Shown here: piece after piece, positions 19,107-26,579 of the stretch
How positions within the stretch are numbered: position 1 is the stretch's first letter
How the letters are laid out: every line of letters begins with the position of its first letter
Assembly: GCA_019118605.1 (NCBI GenBank)
Contig: DWYP01000049.1
Span: forward strand, 1-64,000
Origin: Candidatus Alistipes faecavium
Lineage (GTDB): Bacteria; Bacteroidota; Bacteroidia; Bacteroidales; Rikenellaceae
Length of the DNA: 64,000 bases
Reading direction: 5' to 3'
Notes under the pieces: model-generated
What the model was told of the DNA's origin: nothing
The model's database searches: none
Seen by the model: only the letters and a program-made list of their open reading frames with translations
Position numbers and translations under genes: made by a program

Positions 19107-20522
19107 ATGCAGCAGGTGCTGACATACCTCTTCGTCGCGCTCTACTCGGTCACGATTCTCGGCGTCATTCTGGTCATCATCACCGAAAACCGGAATCCGC
19201 TCAAGACGCTGCCGTGGATCATCGTGCTCCTGCTCGCGCCGGTCGTCGGACTGGTGTTCTACTTCCTCTTCGGGCAGAACCTCTCCAAACGGCGCATCAT
19301 CTCGCGGCGCATGCGCAAGCGCATCACCCTGCAGCTCGAGGAGAACGTCGCCGCGCAGCGGATCAGCATACCCGACGAGCACAAGGCCCTCTCGGCCCTG
19401 CTCGGAAACACCCTGCACGCCGTGCCGCTCTACGGAAGCCGCATCACCCCCTACACCGACGGACGTTCGAAACTCGAGGCACTGCTGGCCGAAATCGCCG
19501 GGGCACGCCACCACATCCACCTCCAATACTACATCTTCTGCGACGACGAAACCGGCTGCCGCCTGCGCGACGCCCTGGTCGCCAAGGCCCGCGAAGGCGT
19601 CGAGGTGCGCATCCTCTACGACGACGTGGGATGCAGCGGCGTGAAGAAGTCGTTCTTCGAGCAGATGCGCCGCGAAGGCATCGAGGTCTACGCCTTCCTG
19701 CACGTAAAGTTCCCGCTCTTCACCAGCAAGATCAACTACCGCAACCACCGCAAAATCGCCGTCATCGACGGACGCGTGGGGTTCATCGGCGGGATGAACA
19801 TCGCCGACCGCTACGTCCGCGGCACGAAGTGGGGACTGTGGCGCGACACACACTTCCGCATCGAGGGAAGCGGCGCCGCGGGGCTGCAGATCTCCTTCCT
19901 GAGCGACTGGTCGGCAACCACCCGGCAGCAGATCGCGGGGTTCGACTACTTCCCCACGGCCCGACGCTTCACGGACAACATCCTGCAGATCGTGCCCAGC
20001 GGCCCCTTCGGGAAGTGGAGGGTCCTGCTCCAGGCCGACAGCTATGCCGTGTCGAACGCCCGGCAGCGCATATGGATCCAGACCCCCTACTACCTGCCCT
20101 CCGACGTCCTCAACTCCGCCCTGCAGGTCGCCGCGCTGGCCGGGATCGACGTGCGCCTGATGCTCCCGGCGCGTTCCGACGCCCGGGCCGTCGACCTGGC
20201 GTCGCACTCCTACCTCGATGACATGATGAAGGCCGGGGTGAAGATCCTCTTCTACAAGCCCGGATTCCTCCACTCCAAGTTGATGATCGTCGACGACCGG
20301 CTGACCGTCATCGGATCGGCAAACATGGATTTCCGCAGCTTCGAGCACAATTTCGAGATCAACGCCTTCGTATACGACGGGGAGTTCAACGCCCGCATGT
20401 CGGAGATCTTCGCCGCGGATGCCGCGCACTGCCATGCGGTCAGGCCCGGGGAGTGGTTCAACCGTCCGCGACGGCAGCGGCTCGGGGAGTCGTTCATGCG
20501 CATCTTCTCCCCGCTGATGTAA
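19107..20522 (+). CDS. cls: Cardiolipin synthase (phospholipase D family)
   Basis: Membrane enzyme joining two phosphatidylglycerols to make cardiolipin. The protein has 471 residues. Two N-terminal membrane helices (about 1-25 and 35-57) are followed by two phospholipase D domains. The HxKxxxxD motifs are NHRKIAVIDG and HSKLMIVDD, each with the downstream G(G/S)xN element (IGGMNIAD, IGSANMD). Length and order match bacterial Cls. Putative ATG at 19107. It converges on the MFS gene across a purine-rich spacer and terminator. Confidence 0.95.
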   Translation: MQQVLTYLFVALYSVTILGVILVIITENRNPLKTLPWIIVLLLAPVVGLVFYFLFGQNLSKRRIISRRMRKRITLQLEENVAAQRISIPDEHKALSALLGNTLHAVPLYGSRITPYTDGRSKLEALLAEIAGARHHIHLQYYIFCDDETGCRLRDALVAKAREGVEVRILYDDVGCSGVKKSFFEQMRREGIEVYAFLHVKFPLFTSKINYRNHRKIAVIDGRVGFIGGMNIADRYVRGTKWGLWRDTHFRIEGSGAAGLQISFLSDWSATTRQQIAGFDYFPTARRFTDNILQIVPSGPFGKWRVLLQADSYAVSNARQRIWIQTPYYLPSDVLNSALQVAALAGIDVRLMLPARSDARAVDLASHSYLDDMMKAGVKILFYKPGFLHSKLMIVDDRLTVIGSANMDFRSFEHNFEINAFVYDGEFNARMSEIFAADAAHCHAVRPGEWFNRPRRQRLGESFMRIFSPLM

Positions 20523-20554
20523 GATGCAGAGAGCCTCTTCTCCCCGCCGATAGC

Positions 20555-20667
20555 AAGGGGTGGAGGGGGGGGGAGAGAGGGGAGAGCGGAAGAAAGGGAG
20601 GTGGGGAAAGTGGGAAGAGCGGGGAGAGCGGGAAAGAAGAAGAGAGAAAAGAAGAAAAAAGGAAAAC
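20555..20667 (+). repeat. Purine-rich low-complexity tract after cls
   Basis: About 113 bases that are almost entirely A/G on the plus strand, broken by only a few pyrimidines, with a G9 run at 20565-20573. It sits between convergent genes and holds no credible reading frame. Confidence 0.85.
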
Positions 20668-20683
20668 GGCCGGAAGGAATACG

Positions 20684-20720
20684 AAAACTCCGGAGCGGGA
20701 TGATCCGTTCCGGAGTTTTT
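20684..20720. terminator. Bidirectional terminator between cls and the MFS gene
   Basis: Stem AAAACTCCGGA (20684-20694) pairs with TCCGGAGTTTT (20709-20719), 11 bp, loop 14 bases, with T runs on both sides. Confidence 0.85.
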
Positions 20721-20737
20721 CCGTGTTTGGGCAGCGG

Positions 20738-21889
20738 CTACCGGCGTGCACGCCCGAGCCACAGCGAGCAGCCCACCAGGTAGAGCATGCTGGCGGCAAT
20801 GACCAGCAGCGAGCCCACCTGGCTCTGCAGCGTGTCGGCCATGACACCCATCAGCGGCGGGATCACCGCACCTCCGAAGACGCCCATAATCATCAGTCCC
20901 GAGATCTCGTTGGCCTTCTCGGGGCGCTTCTTCAGCGCCGAGGAGTAGATCACCGAGAAGATGCTCGAGCAGAAGAAGCCGATAAGGCCCACCAGCACGA
21001 GAATCGCCACGGTGCCCTGCGCGAAGAAGAGTGCCACGGCCGACGCCAGCGCGGCGAGCATGTTGACGCGGAAATAGGCCACGTCGCTGATCCGAACCAG
21101 CAGGATCGAGCCGATCAACGCCCCGACCGTACGGCAGACGAAGTAGACGCTCGAGCCGTATCCCGCCTGCTCGACGCCGAATCCGCAGCGCTCGATGAGC
21201 AGCTTCGGGGCTACGGTGTTCGTACCCACGTCGACGCCCACGACGAAGAAGATCCCGAGGAAGAGCAGCAGGATCGTCCTGTCGCCGAGCAGCGAGAAGG
21301 CCGCGCCCATCGAGGAGCTGTTCTTCTCGGGAGCCTCCTCGGGGATACGCACCGACATCAGCCACAGGGCCGACAGCAGCGTGATGGCCGCGAAGATCGG
21401 GAAGAGGTATTGCCAGTTGCCGAGGACCCCGGCCGCGAACGATGCGATGAAGGGGCCGCAGAACGACGACACGGCCTTCACCACCTGGCCGACGGTGAGC
21501 GAGCTGGTCAGCGCCTCCCCCTTGACCACGTTCGTGAGCAGCGGGTTCAGCGACACCTGCAGGATCGTGTTGCCGATGCCGAGCAGCACGAAGGCCACCA
21601 TGCAGGTCACCAGGTTGTAGTCGACAAAGGGAATGAGCATGCCGACGATCGTAATGACGTTGCTGACCTGCACCATGCGCTTGCGCCCGATGCGGTTCAT
21701 CACGATGGCCGCGGGGATCGAGAGCAGCAGGAACCATACGAAGACCATCGAAGGAATGAACCCGGCAACCGTTTCACTCAGTCCGAAATCGTTCTTCACG
21801 TAGCTCGTCGAGATGCCGACGACGTCGCAGAAGCCCATGACGAAAAAGCCGAAGAGCACGGGCAGCAGTTTGGAAAGGGATTTGTTCAT
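20738..21889 (-). CDS. MFS transporter, FucP/NagP-like sugar permease
   Basis: Major facilitator protein of 383 residues with about twelve membrane helices. The N-terminus (LFGFFVMGFCDVVGISTSYVKNDFGLSETVAGFIPS) and the MNRIGRKRM loop between helices 2 and 3 fit the fucose/glucose-galactose/GlcNAc symporter branch found in Bacteroidota. The exact sugar cannot be read from sequence. A GntR regulator lies 30 bases upstream on the same strand, so transporter expression is probably controlled by its substrate or a metabolite. Confidence 0.85.
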   Translation of the reverse strand: MNKSLSKLLPVLFGFFVMGFCDVVGISTSYVKNDFGLSETVAGFIPSMVFVWFLLLSIPAAIVMNRIGRKRMVQVSNVITIVGMLIPFVDYNLVTCMVAFVLLGIGNTILQVSLNPLLTNVVKGEALTSSLTVGQVVKAVSSFCGPFIASFAAGVLGNWQYLFPIFAAITLLSALWLMSVRIPEEAPEKNSSSMGAAFSLLGDRTILLLFLGIFFVVGVDVGTNTVAPKLLIERCGFGVEQAGYGSSVYFVCRTVGALIGSILLVRISDVAYFRVNMLAALASAVALFFAQGTVAILVLVGLIGFFCSSIFSVIYSSALKKRPEKANEISGLMIMGVFGGAVIPPLMGVMADTLQSQVGSLLVIAASMLYLVGCSLWLGRARR

Positions 21890-21919
21890 TGTTTGTTCGG
21901 AATATGAAAAGAGTTTGGG

Positions 21920-22651
21920 TTAGTCGTTGGTGAATTCGATCGAGTAGGTGAAGCTGTCGGCCCGGTAGTAGCCGATGTTGTACTCGACAGGCATGTCGTT
22001 GACATCCAACACGAAACGCTTGCGGATCAGCAGCGGATCGCCCTCCGAGATGTCGAGTTTCTCGGCAAGATCCTGGCTGGCCGTGCGGGCGTAGATCATC
22101 TCGCGCGAGGTTTTGACCACGATGCCGTAGTTCGTGCGCAGGTTTTCGTACAGCGGCACCGACATGTCCTCCTCGCCGGTCATCGGAATCGACGGGTTGA
22201 AATAGGAGATGAAGTAGACGAACGGCAGCCCGGGACGTCCGCGCAGGCGCTCCAGGCAGAGCAGTTTCGAACCCTCCCGGGCCCCGAGGAACTCCACGGC
22301 GTCGGAAGGCGCCAGCTTGCGGCTGATGTGCAGCTCGAAGTTCTGGACCTCCATGCCCTGTGCGTGCATCTCCTGCGAGAAGCTCATCCAGTTGCGGGCG
22401 TTGCTCATGACATTCTGGGGCGCAACCGTCGTCCCGTACCCTTTTTTCCGGATCAGCAATCCCTCGAAGACGAGTTTGTTGATGGCCTGTCGCAAGGTAT
22501 TGCGGGAAATGTTCAGTGCTTTGGAAAGCTCGACTTCATTGGGAAGAAGCTTGCCCTTGCGGTATTCCTCCTGTTGAATCATCACACGCAGGAGGTCTTC
22601 GGCCTGCTGGTGCAACGGTTTCGGAGAGTTCGGATCGAGTCGCAGTATCAT
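21920..22651 (-). CDS. GntR-family (HutC/UTRA) transcriptional regulator
   Basis: DNA-binding regulator of 243 residues. The N-terminal winged helix (about 10-75) has PLHQQAEDLLRVMI, LPNEVELSKALNISRNTLRQAINKLVFEGLLIRKKGYGT. A UTRA effector domain (about 95-240) follows with LLCLERLRG, PFVYFISYFNP, and LIRKRFVLDVNDMPVEYNIGYYRADSFTY. UTRA domains bind small molecules such as sugar phosphates. It is the first gene of a pair with the MFS permease and likely controls that operon. A candidate promoter lies 30 bases upstream. Confidence 0.92.
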   Translation of the reverse strand: MILRLDPNSPKPLHQQAEDLLRVMIQQEEYRKGKLLPNEVELSKALNISRNTLRQAINKLVFEGLLIRKKGYGTTVAPQNVMSNARNWMSFSQEMHAQGMEVQNFELHISRKLAPSDAVEFLGAREGSKLLCLERLRGRPGLPFVYFISYFNPSIPMTGEEDMSVPLYENLRTNYGIVVKTSREMIYARTASQDLAEKLDISEGDPLLIRKRFVLDVNDMPVEYNIGYYRADSFTYSIEFTND

Positions 22652-22969
22652 ATCGGCAGTATGTAAGGGTTAATTTCATAGCAAAGATACAATTTTTTTC
22701 GTATGATGATACATATTCGCGCAAAAATCCGAAAAGCGGCCCGCAAACATTCTCAGGTTATGTATCATGCAGGGATTCACCCTGCTGCCGAAAAACACCG
22801 AAAACAGAATGTATATACATGGAAGCATGGAATGGAAGCGCCGAGCCGGGAGCGGAAAAGGAATGGTGCAAAAGCGGAATGGCGCGACGGGCCGCAGGGA
22901 AAGGCCGGAAGCCGTACGGTAGGGGAAGGTCGAAAAAAGGAAAGGAAAGGGAAGGCCGAACCAAGGGCC
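22652..22969. other. Upstream part of a 544-base non-coding interval
   Basis: The interval 22652-23195 between gntR and the response regulator gene has no credible gene. Its first part holds the gntR promoter element in an AT-rich patch (about 22675-22810). It then turns increasingly purine-rich toward the tandem repeats. Open frames here lack any family resemblance and are rich in Arg/Gly because of the repeats. Confidence 0.6.
22682..22689 (-). promoter_or_regulatory. Candidate -7 element for the gntR-MFS pair
   Basis: Minus-strand TATCTTTG, 30 bases before ATG 22651, in an AT-rich patch. No -33 TTG at the preferred spacing. Confidence 0.5.
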
Positions 22970-23120
22970 GGGAAGCTGTCGGGGCCGGAAGGCGGTCGGA
23001 GCCGGGAAGCGGTCGGGGCCGGGAAGCGGTCAGGGCAGGAAAGCAGCCGAAGCTGGGAGGCTGTCGGGGTTGGAAGACTGTCGGGGCTGGAAGGAGGTCG
23101 GGGTTGGAAGGAGGTCGGGG
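22970..23120 (+). repeat. 17-bp degenerate minisatellite, nine units
   Basis: Consensus GGGAAGCGGTCGGGGCC repeated head to tail nine times; the last unit is 15 bases. Units differ by one to six substitutions but keep exact 17-base spacing. A 17-base period cannot encode a repeated peptide in one frame, so the array is non-coding. It lies 3' of the response regulator gene and 5' of gntR on the minus strand. Confidence 0.88.
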
Positions 23121-23160
23121 GAAGATCGCAAGAGAGAGGGGAAGATCGCAAGAGAGAGGG
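23121..23160 (+). repeat. 20-bp perfect tandem duplication
   Basis: The unit GAAGATCGCAAGAGAGAGGG occurs twice exactly, directly after the 17-bp array, followed by a partial GAAGGGCAGGAG. Confidence 0.92.
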
Positions 23161-23195
23161 GAAGGGCAGGAGCCGAAAGCAAAAACTATGGACGG

Positions 23196-23849
23196 TCAGA
23201 TCTCCACGATCCCGTTGCGGATGGCGTAGACCACCAGCGAGGCGGTATTCTTGCAGCCCGTCTTCTCGAGGATGTTGGCCCGGTGCTTGTCGACCGTGCG
23301 CTTCGAAATGAACAGTTCGTCGGCGATCTCCTGGTTCGAAAGACCCCGGCACACGGCGACAAGAATCTCCCGCTCGCGCGACGACAGCGCCTCGTCCGGA
23401 GAGTCGCTGCGCGTCCGCATGCGCCCGGTAAGGCTCGACAGCAGCTCCGCGGAGAAGTAGCTCCCCCCGGCCACCACCGTGCGGATCGCCTCGATCACGT
23501 CGTCGATGTCCGAATCCTTCAGCAGGAAACCCCGAGCCCCGGCCTGCACCATGCGCGAATAATACCCCTCCTCGCCGAACATCGACAGCGTGATGATCCG
23601 CAGGTCGGGACAGCGCGCCAGCGCCCTCTCGGTGGTCTGCGCCCCGTCGAGGCCCGGCATGGCGAAGTCCATGAAGACGACGTCGACCTCCTCCTTCAGG
23701 CCGTCGAGCATCGCAAGGAACTCCTCGCCGCTCCCGGCCTCCCCCACCACGCGGCATCCGGCACAATGCTCCAGAAGCCCCTTCAGCCCGTTGCGGAAGA
23801 GCGAATGGTCGTCGACAAGGATGATCCTGTAGGGTGCGGAATCGGTCAT
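23196..23849 (-). CDS. NarL/LuxR-family response regulator
   Basis: Two-component response regulator of 217 residues. The receiver domain (about 8-125) has the acidic pair in ILVDDHSLFR, the phosphoacceptor Asp in VFMDFAMPGLDG, the Thr/Ser-type switch in ITLSMFG, and the Lys in LLKDSD. The LuxR helix-turn-helix follows (SSREREILVAVCRGLSNQEIADELFISKRTVDKHRANI). ATG 23849 starts MTDSAPYR. It lies 14 bases after the sensor kinase stop, so the pair is an operon. Target genes are not evident. Confidence 0.94.
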   Translation of the reverse strand: MTDSAPYRIILVDDHSLFRNGLKGLLEHCAGCRVVGEAGSGEEFLAMLDGLKEEVDVVFMDFAMPGLDGAQTTERALARCPDLRIITLSMFGEEGYYSRMVQAGARGFLLKDSDIDDVIEAIRTVVAGGSYFSAELLSSLTGRMRTRSDSPDEALSSREREILVAVCRGLSNQEIADELFISKRTVDKHRANILEKTGCKNTASLVVYAIRNGIVEI

Positions 23850-23863
23850 GGCTTGGTTCCTGA

Positions 23864-24835
23864 TTAGCGGCGGCGGCGTTTGCGGGTCTGCGAAGCGGGC
23901 TCCTGGGCCGTATTGATGCGGATGGCGGCGCGCATGCCCTTGCCCTTGGACGACTGGATGTCGAACGTCCCGCCCAGGGAGTTGATGCGCGAGGAGATGT
24001 TCGAAAGGCCCATTCCGCAGTCCATCATCGCCCGCGGGTTGAAGCCCCGCCCGTCGTCCGAATAATCGAGCGTGAGTTCCGGGCCGTTCTGCGACAGCGA
24101 GAGGTTGATCGTCTTGCAGGCGGCATGCTTGAGCGAGTTGTTGATCAGCTCGCAGATCACCCGGTAGAGGATCACCTCGATGTCCGAGTCGTAGCGCTCC
24201 GTGCGGAGGTTCGTCGTGAAGCGGATCTTCACATCGTGCATCGCCGCGCTGCGGTCGATGAAGTGCTGCACCCCGCGTGCCAGCCCGAAGTCGTTGAGCA
24301 CGTGCGGCGAGAGGTTGTTCGAGATCTCCCGCAGCGAGCGGATCGCCTCGTCGATGACGTAGGTCGTATTGTCGATGATCTCCCGCTGCTCGGCGCTCTG
24401 CCCGTCGCGCGAAAGCGCCGTGAGCGACATCTTCGCCGACGACAGCAGCGGCCCGAGTCCGTCGTGCAGCTCCTTCGAGAAGCGCGAGCGCGCCTTCTCC
24501 TCGGTGCGCAGCACGGCCGTCAGGATCCGCTTGTTGAGCAGCGTCCGCTGGCGGTTGAGCCGGTCGATGTATTTGAAGAGCTTGTGGGCGTACATCACGC
24601 CGATCGACAGGCAGACCGAAATGACGATCCCCAGGTAGGCGAACCACCAGCGCGGAACGTACTGCCCGGTAGCGATCAGCAGCTGCACGAGGCGCTCGAC
24701 CGACAGCAGCGAGAAGCCCACGATGAAGAGGATCCAGACCGAATTGTACTTGGTGGTGCGCACCAGCCGCAGGGCATAGACCGTGGCCACGGACTGGATC
24801 AGAATCGACAGGATGAGCAGGCACTTGATCAGCAT
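23864..24835 (-). CDS. Sensor histidine kinase, HisKA_3/NarX type
   Basis: Membrane-anchored histidine kinase of 323 residues. Two hydrophobic segments at about 1-22 and 32-57 and a third near 65-85 hold it in the inner membrane, with little periplasmic sequence. The phosphoacceptor His is in FSKELHDGLGPLLSSAK. The ATPase domain shows the N box CELINNSLKHA and G boxes DDGRGF and GMGLSNISSRI. A basic tail KRRRR ends the protein. The lack of a sizeable extracellular domain suggests a membrane or intracellular cue. It is partnered with the response regulator immediately downstream. Confidence 0.92.
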   Translation of the reverse strand: MLIKCLLILSILIQSVATVYALRLVRTTKYNSVWILFIVGFSLLSVERLVQLLIATGQYVPRWWFAYLGIVISVCLSIGVMYAHKLFKYIDRLNRQRTLLNKRILTAVLRTEEKARSRFSKELHDGLGPLLSSAKMSLTALSRDGQSAEQREIIDNTTYVIDEAIRSLREISNNLSPHVLNDFGLARGVQHFIDRSAAMHDVKIRFTTNLRTERYDSDIEVILYRVICELINNSLKHAACKTINLSLSQNGPELTLDYSDDGRGFNPRAMMDCGMGLSNISSRINSLGGTFDIQSSKGKGMRAAIRINTAQEPASQTRKRRRR

Positions 24836-24869
24836 AGGCGCAGAAGGGTGTTAGGGCTTACAGCCTCTA

Positions 24870-24877
24870 CAAAGATA
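24870..24877 (-). promoter_or_regulatory. Candidate -7 element for the two-component operon
   Basis: Minus-strand TATCTTTG, 34 bases before ATG 24835. It lies between surE and the kinase gene, suggesting separate transcription from surE. Confidence 0.5.
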
Positions 24878-24890
24878 AGACAAAAAACCG

Positions 24891-25661
24891 TTAACCCAGC
24901 ACCTTCTCGAGATTTTTCATCTGCCGGTAGTCGGTCAGGTCGGCCTGCACGGGAACCACCGAGACGTAGTGGTTGCGCAGCGCCCACTCGTCGGTGTCGG
25001 TCGCCTCCGGCTCCCCGTCGATGAACGATCCCGTGAGCCAGAAGTACTCCCGGCCCCGGGGATCCTCGCGCCGGTAGAACTCCTCGCGCCAGAAACCCCG
25101 GTTCTGGCGGCACAGCCGCACCCCGCGGATCGTCTCGGGGCGCCCCGCCGGAACGTTGACGTTCAGGCACAGCGGAAGCTCCGGCTGCGCCGAGAGCACC
25201 TCGCCGATGATCTTCCGCCCGTAGAGTACCGCGGCGTCGAAGTCGGCGTCGGCGCTGTGGTCGTCGAGCGACAGCCCGACGGCGGGGCATCCGTAGAAGC
25301 TCCCCTCGAGCGCCGCGCCCATCGTCCCCGAATAGAGGACGTTGACCGCGGAGTTGGAGCCGTGGTTGATGCCCGAGATCACCAGATCCACATGCCGCTC
25401 GCGCAGCAGGTAGTCGAAGGCCATCTTCAGGCAGTCGACGGGCGTGCCCGAGAAGGCGTAAACCTCCACGTCGGGATCCTGCCGCACGCGCCGCAGGTAG
25501 AGGGGGTTGTGCATCGTGATGGCCTGGCTCATGCCGCTCTGCGCGGTCTCCGGAGCCACGACGTAGACATGGCCGAACGTGCGCGCGACCTCGATGGCCG
25601 CCGCCAGCCCCCGGGCGTTGTATCCGTCGTCGTTGGTGACAAGTATCAGTCGTTCGTTCAT
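24891..25661 (-). CDS. surE: 5'/3'-nucleotidase SurE
   Basis: Metal-dependent phosphatase acting on nucleoside monophosphates, sometimes on short polyphosphates. The protein has 256 residues. The metal-binding Asp pair is in VTNDDGYNARGL (residues 11-12). SGINHGSNSAVNVLYSGT and the APETAQSG segment carry further ligands and the phosphate site. I chose ATG 25661 (MNERLILVTNDDG), the conserved family start; an upstream in-frame extension lacks support. It precedes the two-component genes on the same strand but with its own spacer. Confidence 0.93.
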   Translation of the reverse strand: MNERLILVTNDDGYNARGLAAAIEVARTFGHVYVVAPETAQSGMSQAITMHNPLYLRRVRQDPDVEVYAFSGTPVDCLKMAFDYLLRERHVDLVISGINHGSNSAVNVLYSGTMGAALEGSFYGCPAVGLSLDDHSADADFDAAVLYGRKIIGEVLSAQPELPLCLNVNVPAGRPETIRGVRLCRQNRGFWREEFYRREDPRGREYFWLTGSFIDGEPEATDTDEWALRNHYVSVVPVQADLTDYRQMKNLEKVLG

Positions 25662-25736
25662 TGCTTTGGCGTTTGGATTGTCGCCCCGGCCGTTCCGTAC
25701 GGGCCCCGCAGAGGCCCCTGTCGGCCGGAGATTTTG

Positions 25737-25744
25737 CAAATATA
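25737..25744 (-). promoter_or_regulatory. Candidate -7 element for surE
   Basis: Minus-strand TATATTTG, 75 bases before ATG 25661, in the AT-rich centre of the divergent surE-rplS region. Confidence 0.45.
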
Positions 25745-25777
25745 CGCCATAAATCGCATTTTTTTACCCCCTGGGAG

Positions 25778-25807
25778 TTGTTCTTACGAATTTTCTTCCT
25801 ACCTTTG
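25778..25807 (+). promoter_or_regulatory. Bacteroidota-type promoter for rplS
   Basis: TTG at 25778-25780, a 19-base spacer and TACCTTTG at 25800-25807 fit the TTG-N19-TAnnTTTG consensus of the Bacteroidota primary sigma factor. Predicted start about five bases after the G. Confidence 0.85.
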
Positions 25808-26012
25808 CCCTCCCCAAGGGCGTATATCGACCTCTTTCATTGGGTGTCAACGCAAAGGCCGAGGGGGGGGCAGGTGTGGAGCGCGTCCGGACGTCGTGCC
25901 GGAAAGCGGACCGTCGAGCCTCCCGTCGGCGGGATTACGGACCAGGGCGCCCGTATGGTAGCGGCGGCACAGCGGGAATGTCGAATGCGAAACATTCAAA
26001 TTTGTTGCAACA
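25808..26012 (+). other. Long 5' leader of rplS (about 200 bases)
   Basis: Non-coding stretch between the rplS promoter and ATG 26013; with the promoter region it makes up the 351-base surE-rplS gap. It contains a G8 run (25863-25870). Two overlapping hairpins sit just before the start codon: GAATGT 25976-25981 with ACATTC 25992-25997, or GAATG 25983-25987 with CATTC 25993-25997. A leader of this length is unusual here and could carry control of L19 synthesis; no known motif could be checked. Confidence 0.45.
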
Positions 26013-26393
26013 ATGAACAAGGATGCAATCATCAAGCTCGTCAACGAGCAGATGTGGCCGAAGACGGACGCCGACGTGCCGTCGTTCAAGGCCGGAGACA
26101 CGATCACCGTATCGTACCGGATCATCGAGGGAAACAAGGAGCGTATCCAGAGCTTCCGCGGCGTAGTGATCCAGATCAAGGGTCAGGGAAAGACCAAGAT
26201 GTTCACGATCCGCAAGGTTTCGAACGGCGTGGGCGTCGAGCGTATCTTCCCCCTCTACTCGCCCCACATCGACAAGATCGAGGTCAACAAGATCGGTGTC
26301 GTACGTCGCGCACGCATCTACTACCTGCGCGATCTGACCGGCAAGAAGGCCCGCATCAAGGAGAAGCGCATGACCAGCGCGGACAAGAAGTAG
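26013..26393 (+). CDS. rplS: 50S ribosomal protein L19
   Basis: Ribosomal protein at the 30S-50S interface, 126 residues. Family signatures include [55 protein letters not shown] and [20 protein letters not shown] 26013 gives the expected N-terminus. The gene stands alone here, without the trmD/rimM neighbours seen in many other bacteria, and is followed by a strong terminator. Confidence 0.97.
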   Translation: MNKDAIIKLVNEQMWPKTDADVPSFKAGDTITVSYRIIEGNKERIQSFRGVVIQIKGQGKTKMFTIRKVSNGVGVERIFPLYSPHIDKIEVNKIGVVRRARIYYLRDLTGKKARIKEKRMTSADKK

Positions 26394-26410
26394 TCCCGCT
26401 CCGCTTCGCA

Positions 26411-26444
26411 GGAAAACAGGATCCCAAACGGGATCCTGTTTTCC
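26411..26444. terminator. Intrinsic terminator after rplS
   Basis: Perfect 15-bp stem (GGAAAACAGGATCCC against its complement), loop AAAC at 26426-26429, then a TTTTCC tail. Confidence 0.9.
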
Positions 26445-26500
26445 TTTTCCCCTTCGCCGCACACGCCCGAAACGCCCTCCTGCCCCGCCCCGAAACGGAA

Positions 26501-26530
26501 CACGGGAGGAACCGTGCGGTTCCTCCCGTG
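26501..26530. terminator. GC-rich hairpin downstream of the second MFS gene
   Basis: Near-perfect inverted repeat CACGGGAGGAACCG with its complement, loop of about two to four bases. It lacks a good T run, but its position 50 bases past the minus-strand MFS stop fits a terminator or mRNA 3' stabiliser. Confidence 0.6.
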
Positions 26531-26579
26531 CCGTCTTGCCGTCCGGCGTCCCTGCGGATGCCGGGGCGGATCCGGATCC

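Noticed and set aside
22970..23160. Possible CRISPR array
   Set aside because: Units are contiguous with no unique spacers and no cas genes are nearby; it is a minisatellite.
22516..23229. A 237-codon plus-strand frame through the 17-bp repeats
   Set aside because: The product is an Arg/Gly/Lys-rich product of the repeats, overlaps the gntR start and the response regulator gene end, and the repeat period breaks the frame pattern.
26501..26530. Insertion-sequence end or attachment site
   Set aside because: It is a single hairpin without flanking duplication or transposase; its position fits a transcript end.
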